A DNA stretch of 64,000 nt. It comes from Bacteroidota bacterium. Its GTDB lineage: Bacteria; Bacteroidota; Bacteroidia; Flavobacteriales; Flavobacteriaceae. A program made the translations under genes and the position numbers. This document shows, in pieces, positions 17,278-27,555 of this stretch. The notes beneath the pieces were generated by a model, which saw only the letters and a list, made by a program, of their open reading frames with translations, searched no databases and was not told the DNA's origin. How positions within the stretch are numbered: the stretch's first letter is position 1; each line of letters starts with the position of its first letter. The stretch is taken from the NCBI GenBank assembly GCA_947447375.1, contig CANFJB010000005.1, positions 62,001-126,000 of the forward strand, in the 5' to 3' direction.

Positions 17278-17283
17278 ACTATA

Positions 17284-17634
17284 TTAGAATTTAAGTCCAG
17301 CAGCTCTCGCGCCTTCAGCTAATGATTTAATACGACCGTGATATAAATAACCTCCTCTATCGAAAGTTACTGCTTCAAACCCGGCTTTTAACGCTTTTTC
17401 TCCAACTAGTTTTCCAACTGCAGTTGCAACTTCTACGTTTGTACCTTTATTTATTTCTTTTTCTCTTGAAGATGCAGATAATAGAGTAACTCCAGCTACA
17501 TCGTCAATTAATTGAGCGTAGATTTCTTTATTACTTCTATATACAGAAAGTCTTGGTTTAGTAGCAGTACCACTAATAGTCTTTCTAATTCTATATCTAA
17601 TTCTTTGTCTTCTATCAGATTTTGTTAATGACAT
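17284..17634 (-). CDS. rplR: 50S ribosomal protein L18
   Basis: 116 residues: [37 protein letters not shown] and a C-terminal [26 protein letters not shown], a signature of L18. It binds 5S rRNA together with L5. It lies 13 nt after rplF and 6 nt before rpsE. Standard length. Confidence 0.98.
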   Translation of the reverse strand: MSLTKSDRRQRIRYRIRKTISGTATKPRLSVYRSNKEIYAQLIDDVAGVTLLSASSREKEINKGTNVEVATAVGKLVGEKALKAGFEAVTFDRGGYLYHGRIKSLAEGARAAGLKF

Positions 17635-17647
17635 ATCTTTATATTTT

Positions 17648-18190
17648 TTAAGCTGATTTACCTGCTTTTCTTCTTAATACTTCACCCACAAATTTAACTC
17701 CTTTACCTTTGTAAGGCTCCGGTTTTCTAAAACCTCTAATTTTAGCAGCAATTTGCCCTAATAGTTGTTTATCGAAAGATGTTAATTTAACAATTGGATT
17801 CTTTCCTTTTTCAGATATTGTTTCTACTACTACTTCTGGAGCAACTTCTAAAACAATATTGTGAGAAAAACCTAAAGCTAAATCCAATTTTTGACCTTGA
17901 TTAGATGCTCTATATCCAACACCTACCAATTCTAATTCTTTTGTAAAACCTTCAGATACACCTATAATCATGTTATTGACTAAAGATCTGTATAATCCGT
18001 GTTTTGCTCTATGGTCTTTATGATCAGATGATCTTTCTACTAGAACTTGATCACCTTCAACTTTTACAGTTACGTCCGAAAACTCCTGAGTTAGTTGACC
18101 TTTTTTTCCTTTTACTGTAATAATACCTTCTGCAACTTCTACAGTTACTCCAGCAGGGACTACGATTGGGTTTTTACCTATTCTTGACAT
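17648..18190 (-). CDS. rplF: 50S ribosomal protein L6
   Basis: 180 residues with two tandem L6 domains: [19 protein letters not shown] at the N-terminus, [32 protein letters not shown] near residue 85, and a C-terminal [18 protein letters not shown] near residue 150. It binds near the sarcin-ricin loop and factor-binding site of 23S rRNA. It lies 16 nt after rpsH, in the normal order. Confidence 0.98.
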   Translation of the reverse strand: MSRIGKNPIVVPAGVTVEVAEGIITVKGKKGQLTQEFSDVTVKVEGDQVLVERSSDHKDHRAKHGLYRSLVNNMIIGVSEGFTKELELVGVGYRASNQGQKLDLALGFSHNIVLEVAPEVVVETISEKGKNPIVKLTSFDKQLLGQIAAKIRGFRKPEPYKGKGVKFVGEVLRRKAGKSA

Positions 18191-18206
18191 CTTACTACAG
18201 TTTTAA

Positions 18207-18605
18207 TTAGTATACGTAACAAATTACTTCGCCACCAACATTAAGTTGTTTAGCTTGTTTTCCAGTCATCAAACCTTTTGATGTAGAAACAATTGCAATA
18301 CCTAAACCATTTAAGATTCTTGGTATTTTTGAAGAACCTGCATACTTACGTAGACCTGGTTTACTAATTCTTTGGATGTCTTTGATAACTGATACTTTAG
18401 TATCTTTATCATACTTTAAAGCTATTTTGATTGAACCCTGAACAGAGTTGTCTTCAAATTTGTAGCTCAAGATATAACCTTGATCAAATAAGATCTTTGT
18501 TATTTCTTTTTTTAGATTAGATGCAGGAATTTCAACTACTTTGTGGTTTGCAGCCACAGCATTTCTAATTCTTGTCAAATAATCCGCAATAGGATCTGTG
18601 TACAT
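18207..18605 (-). CDS. rpsH: 30S ribosomal protein S8
   Basis: 132 residues: [47 protein letters not shown] near residue 80, and [36 protein letters not shown] at the C-terminus (Bacteroidota-like variant of the STSKGVM motif). It binds the central domain of 16S rRNA. In E. coli S8 is the translational repressor of the spc operon. Here the gene is preceded by a 94-nt gap with two hairpins (18626-18654 and 18680-18698), a possible place for such feedback; inference. Confidence 0.98.
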   Translation of the reverse strand: MYTDPIADYLTRIRNAVAANHKVVEIPASNLKKEITKILFDQGYILSYKFEDNSVQGSIKIALKYDKDTKVSVIKDIQRISKPGLRKYAGSSKIPRILNGLGIAIVSTSKGLMTGKQAKQLNVGGEVICYVY

Positions 18606-18625
18606 GTTTATTGATTTGCGGTAAC

Positions 18626-18698
18626 GGTTTTCAAAAGAACCATTCTTTTGAACCTGAAACCAATTTATAAAATTTTATTAAACGTAATAAATACGTTT
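18626..18698 (-). promoter_or_regulatory. Two hairpins in the rpsN-rpsH gap
   Basis: Minus strand, in order: AAACGTA-TTTAT-TACGTTT (18698-18680), 2 nt after the rpsN stop, then GGT-TCAAAAGAA-tgg-TTCTTTTGA-ACC-like (18654-18626), ending 20 nt before the rpsH ATG. The 94-nt gap contrasts with gaps of 2-19 nt between nearby genes. Possible autoregulatory (S8-type) or RNA-processing site; not proven. Confidence 0.45.
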
Positions 18699-18699
18699 T

Positions 18700-18969
18700 T
18701 TACCAAGATGCTTTTTTAACTCCTGGGATTAAACCGTTATTTGCCATTTCACGAAATGTAACACGTGAAATACCAAATTGACGCATATAACCTCTTGGTC
18801 TACCAGTTAATTTACAACGATTGTGCAAACGAACAGGTGAAGCATTTTTTGGTAATTTTTGCAAACCTACGAAATCTCCAGCTTCTAACAAAGCTTTTCT
18901 TTTCTCAGCATATTTTGCTACGGTTTTTTCTCTTTTTACCTCACGGGCTTTCATTGATTCTTTTGCCAT
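18700..18969 (-). CDS. rpsN: 30S ribosomal protein S14, zinc-independent form
   Basis: 89 residues: [55 protein letters not shown], and a terminal [11 protein letters not shown]. It has a single Cys and not the CxxC...CxxC zinc ribbon of the short S14 form, so it is the long zinc-independent type. It is located in the 30S head. It is 3 nt after rplE. Together with the zinc-free L36 it makes this cluster independent of zinc for both proteins. Confidence 0.97.
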   Translation of the reverse strand: MAKESMKAREVKREKTVAKYAEKRKALLEAGDFVGLQKLPKNASPVRLHNRCKLTGRPRGYMRQFGISRVTFREMANNGLIPGVKKASW

Positions 18970-18972
18970 GTC

Positions 18973-19524
18973 TTAATTCTTTTTAAAAGGTAATCCTAGT
19001 TCAGCTAATAACGACTTTGCTTCTTTATCTGTTTTTGCAGAAGTAACAAAGGTAATATCCATACCAGAAATTTTATTTACTTTATCAATATCAATTTCAG
19101 GGAAAATGATTTGTTCTAAAACACCTAAGTTATAGTTACCTCTTCCGTCGAAACCAGTAGCTTTAACACCGCTGAAATCTCTAACACGTGGTAAAGATGA
19201 AGTTACAAGTCTATCTAAAAACTCGTACATTCTTTCTCCACGTAGAGTAACTTTTGCACCAATTGGCATTCCTTTTCTTAATTTGAAAGACGCAACGTCT
19301 TTCTTAGAAATTGTTGCAACTGCTTTTTGCCCAGTAATCTTTGTTAACTCTTCAACTGCATAGTCAATTAGTTTTTTGTCAGATACTGCTGCACCAACTC
19401 CTTTACTCAAAACGATTTTTTCCAATTTTGGAACTTGCATTACGTTTTTGTAACCGAATTCTTCTTTAAGAGCAGAGATTACTCTGTTCTTATATTCATC
19501 TTTTAGTCTAGGTATATAAGCCAT
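18973..19524 (-). CDS. rplE: 50S ribosomal protein L5
   Basis: 183 residues from the ATG at 19524; a GTG one codon earlier overlaps the rplX stop and is less likely. [15 protein letters not shown] start, [36 protein letters not shown] and [37 protein letters not shown]. It binds 5S rRNA and contacts S13 and P-site tRNA. It lies directly after rplX, suggesting coupled translation. Confidence 0.97.
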   Translation of the reverse strand: MAYIPRLKDEYKNRVISALKEEFGYKNVMQVPKLEKIVLSKGVGAAVSDKKLIDYAVEELTKITGQKAVATISKKDVASFKLRKGMPIGAKVTLRGERMYEFLDRLVTSSLPRVRDFSGVKATGFDGRGNYNLGVLEQIIFPEIDIDKVNKISGMDITFVTSAKTDKEAKSLLAELGLPFKKN

Positions 19525-19526
19525 CA

Positions 19527-19841
19527 CTATAGTACTTGATTAGATTTTTTTGAAAATCTTACTTTTTTATCTCCTTCAACTCTAATTCCAACTCTTGTAG
19601 TTTCCTTTGTTTTTGGATCTATCAATGAAATGTTAGAAATTTGAATTGCAGCTTCTTTCTTAACGATTCCTCCTTGCGGGCTTTTTGCACTTGGTTTTGT
19701 ATGTTTCGAAACCATGTTTACACCTTCAACAATCGCTTTGTTCTTCTCACGATCTACTTTAAGAACTTTACCTTCAGAACCTTTATGGTCTCCAGCAATA
19801 ACTCTTACAATATCTCCTGCTTTTATTTTTAGCTTTATCAT
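19527..19841 (-). CDS. rplX: 50S ribosomal protein L24
   Basis: 104 residues with an N-terminal KOW motif ([27 protein letters not shown]), then [33 protein letters not shown], typical of L24. It is an assembly initiator at the 5' end of 23S rRNA. Gap to rplN is 11 nt; its stop codon touches the start region of rplE. Confidence 0.98.
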   Translation of the reverse strand: MIKLKIKAGDIVRVIAGDHKGSEGKVLKVDREKNKAIVEGVNMVSKHTKPSAKSPQGGIVKKEAAIQISNISLIDPKTKETTRVGIRVEGDKKVRFSKKSNQVL

Positions 19842-19852
19842 CTTACAAATAA

Positions 19853-20221
19853 TTAAAGCACTTCAGGTGCTAATGATACAATTTTCATGAATTGTTTTTC
19901 ACGAAGTTCTCTTGCTACTGGACCAAAAACACGAGTTCCTCTCATTTCACCAGCAGCATTTAACAATACACATGCGTTATCGTCAAATCTGATGTATGAA
20001 CCGTCGGCTCTTCTCACTTCTTTTTTGGTACGTACAACAACTGCAGTTGAAACAGCTCCCTTTTTAACGCTTCCGTTAGGAGCAGAATCTTTAATTGAAA
20101 CTACAATTTTGTCTCCAACAGAGGCATACCTTCTTTTAGTACCTCCTAAAACACGGATGGTCAAAACTTCTTTTGCCCCTGTGTTATCTGCTACTTTTAG
20201 TCTTGATTCTTGTTGTACCAT
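19853..20221 (-). CDS. rplN: 50S ribosomal protein L14
   Basis: 122 residues: [77 protein letters not shown], and a terminal [19 protein letters not shown]. Perfect family length. It forms an intersubunit bridge and the docking site of the silencing factor RsfS. It is 2 nt after rpsQ. Confidence 0.98.
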   Translation of the reverse strand: MVQQESRLKVADNTGAKEVLTIRVLGGTKRRYASVGDKIVVSIKDSAPNGSVKKGAVSTAVVVRTKKEVRRADGSYIRFDDNACVLLNAAGEMRGTRVFGPVARELREKQFMKIVSLAPEVL

Positions 20222-20223
20222 AA

Positions 20224-20484
20224 TTATTTAGCTCTTTCAATGATTTCAACTAACCTCCAACATTTAGATTTACTTAAAGGACGCGTTTCGCTAATTCTTA
20301 CAGTATCTCCAATATTACAGTCGTTTGTTTCGTCGTGTGCAACATATTTCTTTGTTTTCAACACGAACTTACCGTATAATGGGTGTTTTACTTTACGTAC
20401 TTCAGCAACAACAATAGACTTATCCATTTTGTCTGAAGTAACAACACCAATTCTTTCTTTTCTTAAATTTCTTTTTTCTTCCAT
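20224..20484 (-). CDS. rpsQ: 30S ribosomal protein S17
   Basis: 86 residues in an OB-fold S17: [35 protein letters not shown], then [35 protein letters not shown], which contains the S17 signature. It binds the 5' domain of 16S rRNA. It lies between rpmC (17 nt) and rplN (2 nt). Confidence 0.98.
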   Translation of the reverse strand: MEEKRNLRKERIGVVTSDKMDKSIVVAEVRKVKHPLYGKFVLKTKKYVAHDETNDCNIGDTVRISETRPLSKSKCWRLVEIIERAK

Positions 20485-20501
20485 CTTTCAGCAGATTACA
20501 A

Positions 20502-20693
20502 TTATTGTAACTCTCTTTTAGTAAGTTCTGTAGCTAATCTCGCAACTGTTCTTCTAACACTTCTAATTTGAAGTGGATTCTCAATTGGTGAAATGGCGTG
20601 TGCCATTTTAAGGTCAGCATGTATCTTCTTAGTTTGTCTAAGTTTCTCTTGCAACTCCGCTGCAGAAAGATCTTTTATTTCTGATTGTTTCAT
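20502..20693 (-). CDS. rpmC: 50S ribosomal protein L29
   Basis: 63 residues forming a two-helix coiled protein: KQSEIKDLSAAELQEKLRQTKKIHADLKMAH, then NPLQIRSVRRTVARLATELTKREL. It sits at the exit of the peptide tunnel next to L23, near the SRP and trigger factor docking site. It is 11 nt after rplP, as usual in S10 operons. Confidence 0.97.
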   Translation of the reverse strand: MKQSEIKDLSAAELQEKLRQTKKIHADLKMAHAISPIENPLQIRSVRRTVARLATELTKRELQ

Positions 20694-20704
20694 AATAATA
20701 TAGA

Positions 20705-21130
20705 TTATGCTTCGAAATCTCTAGCAACGACAAATTTAGTTTTAACAGGTAGTTTTTGAGCTGCAAGACGCAATGCTTCTTTAGCAACTGACAAAGGAAC
20801 TCCTCCTACTTCAAACATAATTCTTCCGGGTTTAACAACGGCAGCCCAATATTCAACGGCTCCCTTACCTTTACCCATACGTACCTCAAGAGGCTTCTTA
20901 GTGATAGGTTTGTCTGGAAATATTTTAATCCATAATTGTCCTTCTCTTTTCATGTATCTCGTTGCAGCAATACGCGCAGCTTCGATTTGACGAGAGGTTA
21001 AGAACATTCCATCTTCATGTACAGATTTAATTCCAAACATTCCATTTGAAAGTTCATGCCCTCTTTGAGAATTTCCTTTCATTTTACCCTTTTGTACCTT
21101 ACGGTATTTTGTTCTTTTAGGCTGTAACAT
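20705..21130 (-). CDS. rplP: 50S ribosomal protein L16
   Basis: 141 residues: [20 protein letters not shown] start, [68 protein letters not shown] near residue 83, all diagnostic for L16. It lies close to the A site and peptidyl transferase centre. Gap to rpsC is 19 nt. The translated region shows the conserved Arg residues expected; no anomaly. Confidence 0.98.
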   Translation of the reverse strand: MLQPKRTKYRKVQKGKMKGNSQRGHELSNGMFGIKSVHEDGMFLTSRQIEAARIAATRYMKREGQLWIKIFPDKPITKKPLEVRMGKGKGAVEYWAAVVKPGRIMFEVGGVPLSVAKEALRLAAQKLPVKTKFVVARDFEA

Positions 21131-21149
21131 TTTTCTTTAGTTTAAAAAT

Positions 21150-21911
21150 TTACTTTCTTTTACGAGCGTCTGGTTTTCCACCTTTATTGAAAGGCTTTCT
21201 ATCTCCTCTTGGAGAATCGCCACCTTTACCACCATTTGGTCCAGATTGTTTTTTATCCATTCCAGCAAGCGGAGAAAGATCTCTCTTTCCATAAACTTCA
21301 CCTTTCATGATCCACACTTTGATTCCCATTCTACCATAAGTAGTATGAGCTTCTGCAAGTGCGTAATCAATGTCAGCTCTGAAAGTTGATAGAGGAATTC
21401 TACCTTCTTTGAAACCTTCCGAACGTGCCATCTCAGCTCCATTCAAACGTCCAGAAATCAAAACTTTGATACCTTCTGCGTTCATACGCATAGTAGCAGC
21501 AATAGCCATTTTGATTGCACGTCTGTAAGAAATTCTGCTTTCGATTTGACGACAGATGCTTGTTGCAACTAAGTAAGCATCTAATTCAGGTCTTTTAATT
21601 TCAAAGATGTTGATTTGAACCTCTTTGTCGGTTACTTTCTTAAGTTCTTCTTTTAACTTGTCTACCTCTTGTCCACCTTTTCCGATAATAATACCAGGTC
21701 TAGCAGTAGTGATAGTAACGGTTACAAGTTTCAAAGTTCTCTCGATGTAAACCTTTGATACACTAGCTTTTGATAAACGAGCATGGATGTACTTTCTGAT
21801 TTTATAATCTTCGGCTAATTTATCACCGTAATCATTTCCACCATACCAGTTAGAGTCCCATCCTCTGATGATACCAAGTCTATTTCCAATTGGATTTGTC
21901 TTTTGTCCCAT
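21150..21911 (-). CDS. rpsC: 30S ribosomal protein S3
   Basis: 253 residues. N-terminal [27 protein letters not shown] type 2 domain with [17 protein letters not shown] near residue 75, and C-terminal S3 domain ([38 protein letters not shown]). After residue ~220 a 35-residue Gly/Lys/Asp-rich tail ends in ...[10 protein letters not shown]; extended tails are common in this phylum. It forms the mRNA entry channel and helicase. It lies 5 nt before rplV. Confidence 0.98.
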   Translation of the reverse strand: MGQKTNPIGNRLGIIRGWDSNWYGGNDYGDKLAEDYKIRKYIHARLSKASVSKVYIERTLKLVTVTITTARPGIIIGKGGQEVDKLKEELKKVTDKEVQINIFEIKRPELDAYLVATSICRQIESRISYRRAIKMAIAATMRMNAEGIKVLISGRLNGAEMARSEGFKEGRIPLSTFRADIDYALAEAHTTYGRMGIKVWIMKGEVYGKRDLSPLAGMDKKQSGPNGGKGGDSPRGDRKPFNKGGKPDARKRK

Positions 21912-21916
21912 CTTTA

Positions 21917-22327
21917 TTAATTTGCTTGTGTGTTATTAATAGCTCCCAACACGATTGTTACGTGATTTGAACGTTTTCTAATTCTGTGTGCACGACCTTG
22001 AGGTGCTGGACGAAGTCTTTTTAACATCATTCCTCCATCTACTCTGATCTCTTTTATAAATAAGCCTGCTTCTTCCATATTAGCGTCAGGGTTTTTTGCT
22101 TGCCAGTTAGCGATAACTGATAAAACCAATTTTTCTAATTTTCTTGAAGCTTCTTTAGAACTAAATCTTAAAATATTTAGTGCTCTCTCTACCTTCTGAC
22201 CTCTTACTAGATCTGCTACTAAGCGCATTTTTCTAGGTGAAGTAGGGCAGTTATTTAACTTTGCAAAAGCCAGTGACTTATTAGCCTCTTTTCTTGCGTC
22301 TGCTGTTTCTCTTTTACGAACTCCCAT
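21917..22327 (-). CDS. rplV: 50S ribosomal protein L22
   Basis: 136 residues with a short N-terminal extension ([24 protein letters not shown]). Core: [46 protein letters not shown], then a tunnel-loop segment ending [27 protein letters not shown], the L22 signature that lines the exit tunnel and carries the macrolide-relevant loop. 6 nt before rpsS. Confidence 0.98.
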   Translation of the reverse strand: MGVRKRETADARKEANKSLAFAKLNNCPTSPRKMRLVADLVRGQKVERALNILRFSSKEASRKLEKLVLSVIANWQAKNPDANMEEAGLFIKEIRVDGGMMLKRLRPAPQGRAHRIRKRSNHVTIVLGAINNTQAN

Positions 22328-22333
22328 TGCTTC

Positions 22334-22612
22334 TTATTTTTTACCTTTATTTTTTGCTCCAGCGTGACCTCTAAAAGATCGAGTTGGTGAAAATTCTCCT
22401 AATTTGTGACCTACCATGTTTTCTGTTACGTAAACTGGTACGAATTGACGACCGTTATGAACTGCGATAGTTTGTCCAACGAAGTCAGGAGTAATCATAG
22501 AAGCTCTAGACCAAGTCTTTACTACTCCTTTATTACCTCCGGCAATGTTTTCTTCAACTTTCTTTTCTAACTTATAATGAACGAAAGGTCCTTTTTTTAA
22601 TGAACGTGCCAT
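22334..22612 (-). CDS. rpsS: 30S ribosomal protein S19
   Basis: 92 residues: [66 protein letters not shown], the S19 signature. It is part of the 30S head next to S13. Standard length; 6-nt gaps to rplB and rplV. Confidence 0.98.
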   Translation of the reverse strand: MARSLKKGPFVHYKLEKKVEENIAGGNKGVVKTWSRASMITPDFVGQTIAVHNGRQFVPVYVTENMVGHKLGEFSPTRSFRGHAGAKNKGKK

Positions 22613-22618
22613 ATCTTA

Positions 22619-23443
22619 TTATTTCTTTCTACGTTCTACAATATACTTGTTACTCGGGTTTTTCTTAGAACGCGTTCTATAACCTTTAGCAGGTATTCCA
22701 TTTCTTGAACGTGGATGTCCACCAGAAGAACGTCCTTCACCACCACCCATTGGGTGATCGACAGGGTTCATTGCAACAGGTCTTGTTCTAGGTCTTCTTC
22801 CCAACCATCTTGTTCTACCTGCTTTACCAGATACAACTAATTGGTGGTCTGAATTAGATACTGCTCCAATTGTAGCTGAACAAGTTAACAAGATTAATCT
22901 TGTTTCACCTGATGGCATTTTAATTGTTGCGTATTTTCCATCTCTTGCCATTAATTGAGCGAATGTTCCAGCTGAACGTGCAATTACCGCACCTTGACCT
23001 GGTCTTAATTCGATACAAGATATAACAGTTCCTAAAGGAATTCTGCTAAGAGGCAATGTATTACCAATTTCTGGTTGCGCGTCTGGACCAGAAACTAATT
23101 TCTGACCTACTTGCAATCCATTTTGTGCAATTACATAAGTTTTTTCACCATCAGCATAAGCTAATAAAGCGATAAACGCAGTACGATTTGGATCGTATTC
23201 GATTGATTTCACTGAAGCAGGAATTCCTTCTTTAGTTCTTTTGAAATCAATAATACGATATCTCTGCTTGTGACCACCACCCGTATAACGCATGGTCATC
23301 TTTCCTTGACTATTTCTACCTCCAGAGTTTTTTATCGGCGCTATCAAAGAGCGTTCCGGCTTATCAGTTGTAATGGCGTCATAACCATTCACAACTCTAA
23401 ATCGCTGACCTGGGGTAATAGGTTTAAGTTTTCTTACTGACAT
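22619..23443 (-). CDS. rplB: 50S ribosomal protein L2
   Basis: 274 residues: [46 protein letters not shown], and a C-terminal [23 protein letters not shown] stretch (here [24 protein letters not shown]). This conserved loop carries the His needed for peptidyl transferase assembly. It is a key 23S rRNA-binding protein. Gap to rplW is 9 nt. Confidence 0.98.
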   Translation of the reverse strand: MSVRKLKPITPGQRFRVVNGYDAITTDKPERSLIAPIKNSGGRNSQGKMTMRYTGGGHKQRYRIIDFKRTKEGIPASVKSIEYDPNRTAFIALLAYADGEKTYVIAQNGLQVGQKLVSGPDAQPEIGNTLPLSRIPLGTVISCIELRPGQGAVIARSAGTFAQLMARDGKYATIKMPSGETRLILLTCSATIGAVSNSDHQLVVSGKAGRTRWLGRRPRTRPVAMNPVDHPMGGGEGRSSGGHPRSRNGIPAKGYRTRSKKNPSNKYIVERRKK

Positions 23444-23452
23444 TTTTCTATT

Positions 23453-23743
23453 CTAGATATTGTTGTAAAAATCAATTGTTTCTCCTTCTTGTACTTGAAC
23501 TATTGCTTTTTTTGCCGCATTAGTCTTTCCACTTATTAAACCACTCTTAGTGTATTTTGTAGTTCTATCTGGTCTTACGTTGATTGTATTAACGCTAACA
23601 ACTGATACTCCATATGCAGCTTCAACAGCTTTCTTAATTTGTACTTTGTTTGCCTTTTTGTCAACGAAAAAACCAAATTGGTTCAAAACCTCACTTTGTT
23701 TGGTCATTTTTTCTGTAACTATAGGTTTTATTATGATGCTCAT
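23453..23743 (-). CDS. rplW: 50S ribosomal protein L23
   Basis: 96 residues: [57 protein letters not shown], the full L23 fold. It sits at the tunnel exit and docks trigger factor and SRP. It is 7 nt after rplD and 9 nt before rplB. Confidence 0.97.
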   Translation of the reverse strand: MSIIIKPIVTEKMTKQSEVLNQFGFFVDKKANKVQIKKAVEAAYGVSVVSVNTINVRPDRTTKYTKSGLISGKTNAAKKAIVQVQEGETIDFYNNI

Positions 23744-23750
23744 ATCCTAG

Positions 23751-24380
23751 TTATTTACTTAAATTATCTTCAATTCCTTCTAGTGAGCCTTCTAGTAATA
23801 CTAAATTATTAGCATTTAATATAGCGTAAGTACTTAATTCTGAGTTACTTAACACGCTAGACCCCTTTAAATTACGTGACGACAAATATACATTTTTATT
23901 TGATTCACCCAACACAAACAAAGATTTTTTATTCTCTAAACCTAATGCCTTCAAAACATTGATGAAGTTTTTAGTGTTTGGAGTTTCAAAACTAAAGTCT
24001 TCTACAACAATAATGTTTGCTTCTTTAGCTTTGATTGAGAAAGCTGATTTTCTTGCTAAACGCTTCAAGCCTTTATTCAATTTAAATGAATAACTTCTTG
24101 GTCTAGGTCCGAAAACTGTTCCTCCACCTTTGAATAATGGATTCTTAGCACTACCAGCACGAGCTGTACCAGTACCTTTTTGTTTTTTAATCTTACGAGT
24201 ACTTCCGGCAACTTCAGCTCTTTCTTTTGCTTTGTGAGTTCCTTGTCTTTGGTTTGCTAAATATTGTTTAACATCCAAATATACTGCGTGATTATTTGGT
24301 TCAATACCATATACTGAATCAGAAAGTTGAACTTTTCTTCCAGTATCTTTTCCGTTGAAATCTAATACTTTTACTTCCAT
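23751..24380 (-). CDS. rplD: 50S ribosomal protein L4
   Basis: 209 residues: N-terminal [26 protein letters not shown], the long loop reaching the tunnel (GSTRKIKKQKGTGTARAGSAKNPLFKGGGTVFGPRPRSY), and a Rossmann-like C-terminal half with VEDFSFETPNTKNFINVL. In E. coli L4 represses the S10 operon; a hairpin upstream of rplC (25030-25056) is one possible target here, unproven. Its start codon overlaps the rplC stop by 1 nt. Confidence 0.98.
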   Translation of the reverse strand: MEVKVLDFNGKDTGRKVQLSDSVYGIEPNNHAVYLDVKQYLANQRQGTHKAKERAEVAGSTRKIKKQKGTGTARAGSAKNPLFKGGGTVFGPRPRSYSFKLNKGLKRLARKSAFSIKAKEANIIVVEDFSFETPNTKNFINVLKALGLENKKSLFVLGESNKNVYLSSRNLKGSSVLSNSELSTYAILNANNLVLLEGSLEGIEDNLSK

Positions 24381-24997
24381 TACTTCTGAATGATTACATA
24401 AGAGTTGTTACATCCAGGAATACATCCTTTAATAACAAGTAGGTTCTTTTCAGCAACTACTTTTAAAACTCTAAGGTTTTGAACTTTTACATTATCTCCT
24501 CCCATTCTTCCAGCCATACGCATTCCTTTGAATACTCTAGATGGATAAGACGAAGCTCCAACAGATCCTGGCGCTCTTAAACGGTTGTGTTGACCGTGAG
24601 TTGCTTGTCCAACACCACCAAAACCGTGACGTTTAACAACCCCTTGAAAACCTTTACCTTTAGATACACCTTGTACATCTACAAATTCTCCTTCTTCAAA
24701 AATAGAAACATCTATAAGATCTCCTAATTTTTGTTCTGTTGCGAAATTTTGGAATTCAACGACTTTTTTCTTAGCTACAGTTCCCGCTTTCTTAAAGTGA
24801 CCTACGGCCGCTTTTGTGGAATGTTTCTCGTTTTTGTCATCGAAACCAAGTTGCAACGCTTCGTACCCGTCAACACCTTTGGTTCTGACTTGGGTAACAA
24901 CACATGGTCCAGCTTCGATTACTGTACAAGGAATATTCTTCCCGTTTTCGTCGAAAATGCTGGTCATGCCGATTTTTCTACCAATTAACCCAGACAT
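24380..24997 (-). CDS. rplC: 50S ribosomal protein L3
   Basis: 205 residues: [95 protein letters not shown], the L3 signature and the arm that approaches the peptidyl transferase centre. A Gln (GQH) lies at the position methylated by PrmB in other bacteria. It is preceded by a 73-nt gap with a strong hairpin. Confidence 0.98.
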   Translation of the reverse strand: MSGLIGRKIGMTSIFDENGKNIPCTVIEAGPCVVTQVRTKGVDGYEALQLGFDDKNEKHSTKAAVGHFKKAGTVAKKKVVEFQNFATEQKLGDLIDVSIFEEGEFVDVQGVSKGKGFQGVVKRHGFGGVGQATHGQHNRLRAPGSVGASSYPSRVFKGMRMAGRMGGDNVKVQNLRVLKVVAEKNLLVIKGCIPGCNNSYVIIQK

Positions 24998-25029
24998 AAT
25001 TATTATTTATTAATTATTAAAAATTGCAC

Positions 25030-25056
25030 ATTATGCGGTAATAAATACCGCATAAT
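25030..25056 (-). promoter_or_regulatory. Strong hairpin in the rpsJ-rplC gap
   Basis: Perfect 11-bp inverted repeat ATTATGCGGTA/TACCGCATAAT (arms 25046-25056 and 25030-25040) with a 5-nt loop. It begins 15 nt after the rpsJ stop and ends 32 nt before the rplC ATG. On the minus strand it is followed by TGTGCAATTTTTAATAA, which is weakly U-rich. It may act as a partial terminator/attenuator, mRNA end or protein-binding site. Confidence 0.6.
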
Positions 25057-25070
25057 TAGATACAATATAC

Positions 25071-25376
25071 TTATACTTTTATTTCTACTTCAACTCCGCT
25101 TGGCAACTCTAATTTCATTAGAGCATCAATAGTTTTTGATGAAGAAGAATAAATGTCAATTAATCTCTTATATGACATTACTTCAAATTGTTCTCTCGCT
25201 TTTTTGTTAACGTGTGGAGAACGCAAAACAGTGAAAAGTTTTTTGTGCGTTGGCAATGGAATTGGTCCAGTTACTACAGCACCTGTGCTCTTTACAGTTT
25301 TTACAATCTTTTCAGCAGACTTGTCTACCAACATGTGATCGTAAGATTTCAATTTTATTCTGATTTTTTGACTCAT
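25071..25376 (-). CDS. rpsJ: 30S ribosomal protein S10 (NusE)
   Basis: 101 residues: [65 protein letters not shown], the complete S10 signature. Besides its place in the 30S head, S10 pairs with NusG-type factors in antitermination, so it is a potential partner of the UpxY-like protein at 629-1096. It follows fusA by 11 nt with no tuf gene between. Confidence 0.98.
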   Translation of the reverse strand: MSQKIRIKLKSYDHMLVDKSAEKIVKTVKSTGAVVTGPIPLPTHKKLFTVLRSPHVNKKAREQFEVMSYKRLIDIYSSSSKTIDALMKLELPSGVEVEIKV

Positions 25377-25387
25377 TTTCTTAAAGA

Positions 25388-27544
25388 TTAAGCGTTTCCT
25401 TTTGCTTTTTTGATAACTGCTTCTGAAATATTTGCTGGTGTTTCAGCGTAATGTGAAAATTCCATTGTAGATGTTGCTCTACCAGAAGACAATGTTCTTA
25501 ATGTAGTTACATAACCGAACATTTCTGATAATGGCACATCTGCCTTGATGGTTTTAGCACCGTTTCTGTCACCCATGTCATTCACTTGACCTCTACGACG
25601 GTTAATATCACCTACGATATCTCCCATGTTTTCTTCAGGTGTAATAACTTCCATTTTCATGATAGGTTCAAGAACTATTGCTCCAGCAGCTTTTGCTACT
25701 TCTCTGTATCCCATTCTAGCTGCTAATTCAAAAGAAAGTGCATCAGAATCCACAGGGTGGAAAGAACCATCAGTTAAAGTTACTTTCAAACTATCTACTT
25801 GGTATCCAGCTAAAGGACCAGTTTTCATAGCTTCACGGAAACCTTTCTCAACAGATGGGATATATTCTTTAGGAACGTTACCACCTTTAACAGCATTGAT
25901 AAACTGTAATCCTTTTGGAATTTTACCATCAACTTCGTCAGCTGGCTCTAATGTAAAAACAATATCACCAAATTTACCACGACCTCCAGATTGTTTTTTG
26001 TAAACTTCTCTGTGTTGTGCTGTTTTTGTGAATGCTTCTTTATACTCAACTTGAGGCTCACCTTGGTTTACTTCAACTTTAAATTCACGTTTCATTCTAT
26101 CAACAAGAATGTCTAAGTGAAGCTCACCCATACCTGAGATAATTGTTTGCCCTGAAGCCTCATCAGTTCTAACTGTAAATGTTGGATCTTCCTCAGCTAA
26201 TTTTGCTAAAGCCATACCCATTTTATCTACGTCAGCTTTTGTTTTTGGCTCAATTGCAATACCAATTACTGGTGCAGGGAATTTCATAGATTCAAGGATA
26301 ATTGGGTGTTTTTCATCACACAATGTATCTCCTGTTTTGATATCTTTAAATCCAACTGCCGCTCCAATATCACCTGCCTCGATAAAATCAATTGGGTTTT
26401 GTTTGTTAGCGTGCATTTGGTAAATACGAGAAATTCTTTCTTTGTTTCCAGAACGAGTGTTCAATACGTAAGAACCTGCATCTAATCTTCCTGAATAAGC
26501 ACGGAAGAAAGCTAAACGACCTACGAATGGGTCAGTAGCGATTTTAAATGCTAAAGCTGCGAATGGCTCTTTAACATCTGGCTTACGTAAAATTTTAGTT
26601 TGGTCTTCTTCTAATAATTCAGCATCATCAGGGTGAATACCTTCGATTCCTTCTTTGTCCATTGGAGATGGTAAGTATTTACATACTGCATCTAACATGA
26701 ATTGAACTCCTTTGTTTTTGAATGAAGATCCAGCAATCATTGGGATGATAGCCATATCCATTGTTGCAGCTCTTAAGGCGATATTGATTTCTTCCTCTGT
26801 AATAGAATCTTCATCTTCCATGAATTTTTCTAAAAGGTTTTCATCGTAATCAGCAACAGCTTCAATTAAGATAGATCTGTATTCTTTAACTTCAGCAAGC
26901 ATGTCTTCTGGAATTGGCACAATATCAAAAGTTGCCCCTTGAGTTGCGTCATGCCATACAATAGCTTGATTTTTAACTAAATCAACTACTCCTTTGAAAT
27001 CATTTTCTTCACCAATTGGTAAAGTGATTGCAACAGCATTTGATTTTAACATGTCTCTTACTTGTTGACATACATTCAAAAAGTTAGATCCTTGTCTGTC
27101 CATTTTGTTTACGAATCCCATACGTGGAACTCTATATTGATCTGCAAGTCTCCAGTTAGTTTCAGATTGAGGCTCAACACCATCAACCGCACTAAACAAG
27201 AAAACCAACCCATCAAGTACACGTAATGAACGGTTTACCTCAACGGTAAAATCCACGTGACCTGGGGTATCGATAATATTAAAGTGGTATGGTAAACTTT
27301 CAGGTAATAATTTACCTTGTTCAGTTGGGAAATTCCATTCACAAGTAGTAGCTGCAGAAGTAATTGTAATACCTCTTTCTTGCTCTTGTGCCATCCAGTC
27401 CATTGTTGCAGCACCATCGTGTACTTCACCAATTTTGTGTGATTTTCCTGTGTAGAATAATATACGCTCAGTAGTTGTTGTTTTACCAGCATCAATGTGA
27501 GCAGCAATTCCTATGTTTCTTGTGTATTTTAAATCTCTAGCCAT
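25388..27544 (-). CDS. fusA: Elongation factor G
   Basis: 718 residues. GTPase domain with [19 protein letters not shown] (P-loop, near residue 16), [11 protein letters not shown] (switch I), [12 protein letters not shown] (near residue 92) and [10 protein letters not shown] (near 146). Domains II-V follow, with [25 protein letters not shown] near residue 600 and [10 protein letters not shown]. It translocates tRNA and mRNA on the ribosome. The order is rpsL-rpsG-fusA, then directly rpsJ. Length is a little above E. coli EF-G (704). Confidence 0.98.
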   Translation of the reverse strand: MARDLKYTRNIGIAAHIDAGKTTTTERILFYTGKSHKIGEVHDGAATMDWMAQEQERGITITSAATTCEWNFPTEQGKLLPESLPYHFNIIDTPGHVDFTVEVNRSLRVLDGLVFLFSAVDGVEPQSETNWRLADQYRVPRMGFVNKMDRQGSNFLNVCQQVRDMLKSNAVAITLPIGEENDFKGVVDLVKNQAIVWHDATQGATFDIVPIPEDMLAEVKEYRSILIEAVADYDENLLEKFMEDEDSITEEEINIALRAATMDMAIIPMIAGSSFKNKGVQFMLDAVCKYLPSPMDKEGIEGIHPDDAELLEEDQTKILRKPDVKEPFAALAFKIATDPFVGRLAFFRAYSGRLDAGSYVLNTRSGNKERISRIYQMHANKQNPIDFIEAGDIGAAVGFKDIKTGDTLCDEKHPIILESMKFPAPVIGIAIEPKTKADVDKMGMALAKLAEEDPTFTVRTDEASGQTIISGMGELHLDILVDRMKREFKVEVNQGEPQVEYKEAFTKTAQHREVYKKQSGGRGKFGDIVFTLEPADEVDGKIPKGLQFINAVKGGNVPKEYIPSVEKGFREAMKTGPLAGYQVDSLKVTLTDGSFHPVDSDALSFELAARMGYREVAKAAGAIVLEPIMKMEVITPEENMGDIVGDINRRRGQVNDMGDRNGAKTIKADVPLSEMFGYVTTLRTLSSGRATSTMEFSHYAETPANISEAVIKKAKGNA

Positions 27545-27555
27545 TTCTTTATTTA

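Noticed and set aside
27235..27507. 90-codon minus-strand open frame inside fusA
   Set aside because: A shadow frame of the conserved EF-G GTPase domain; its sequence is a Leu/Gln-rich mistranslation.
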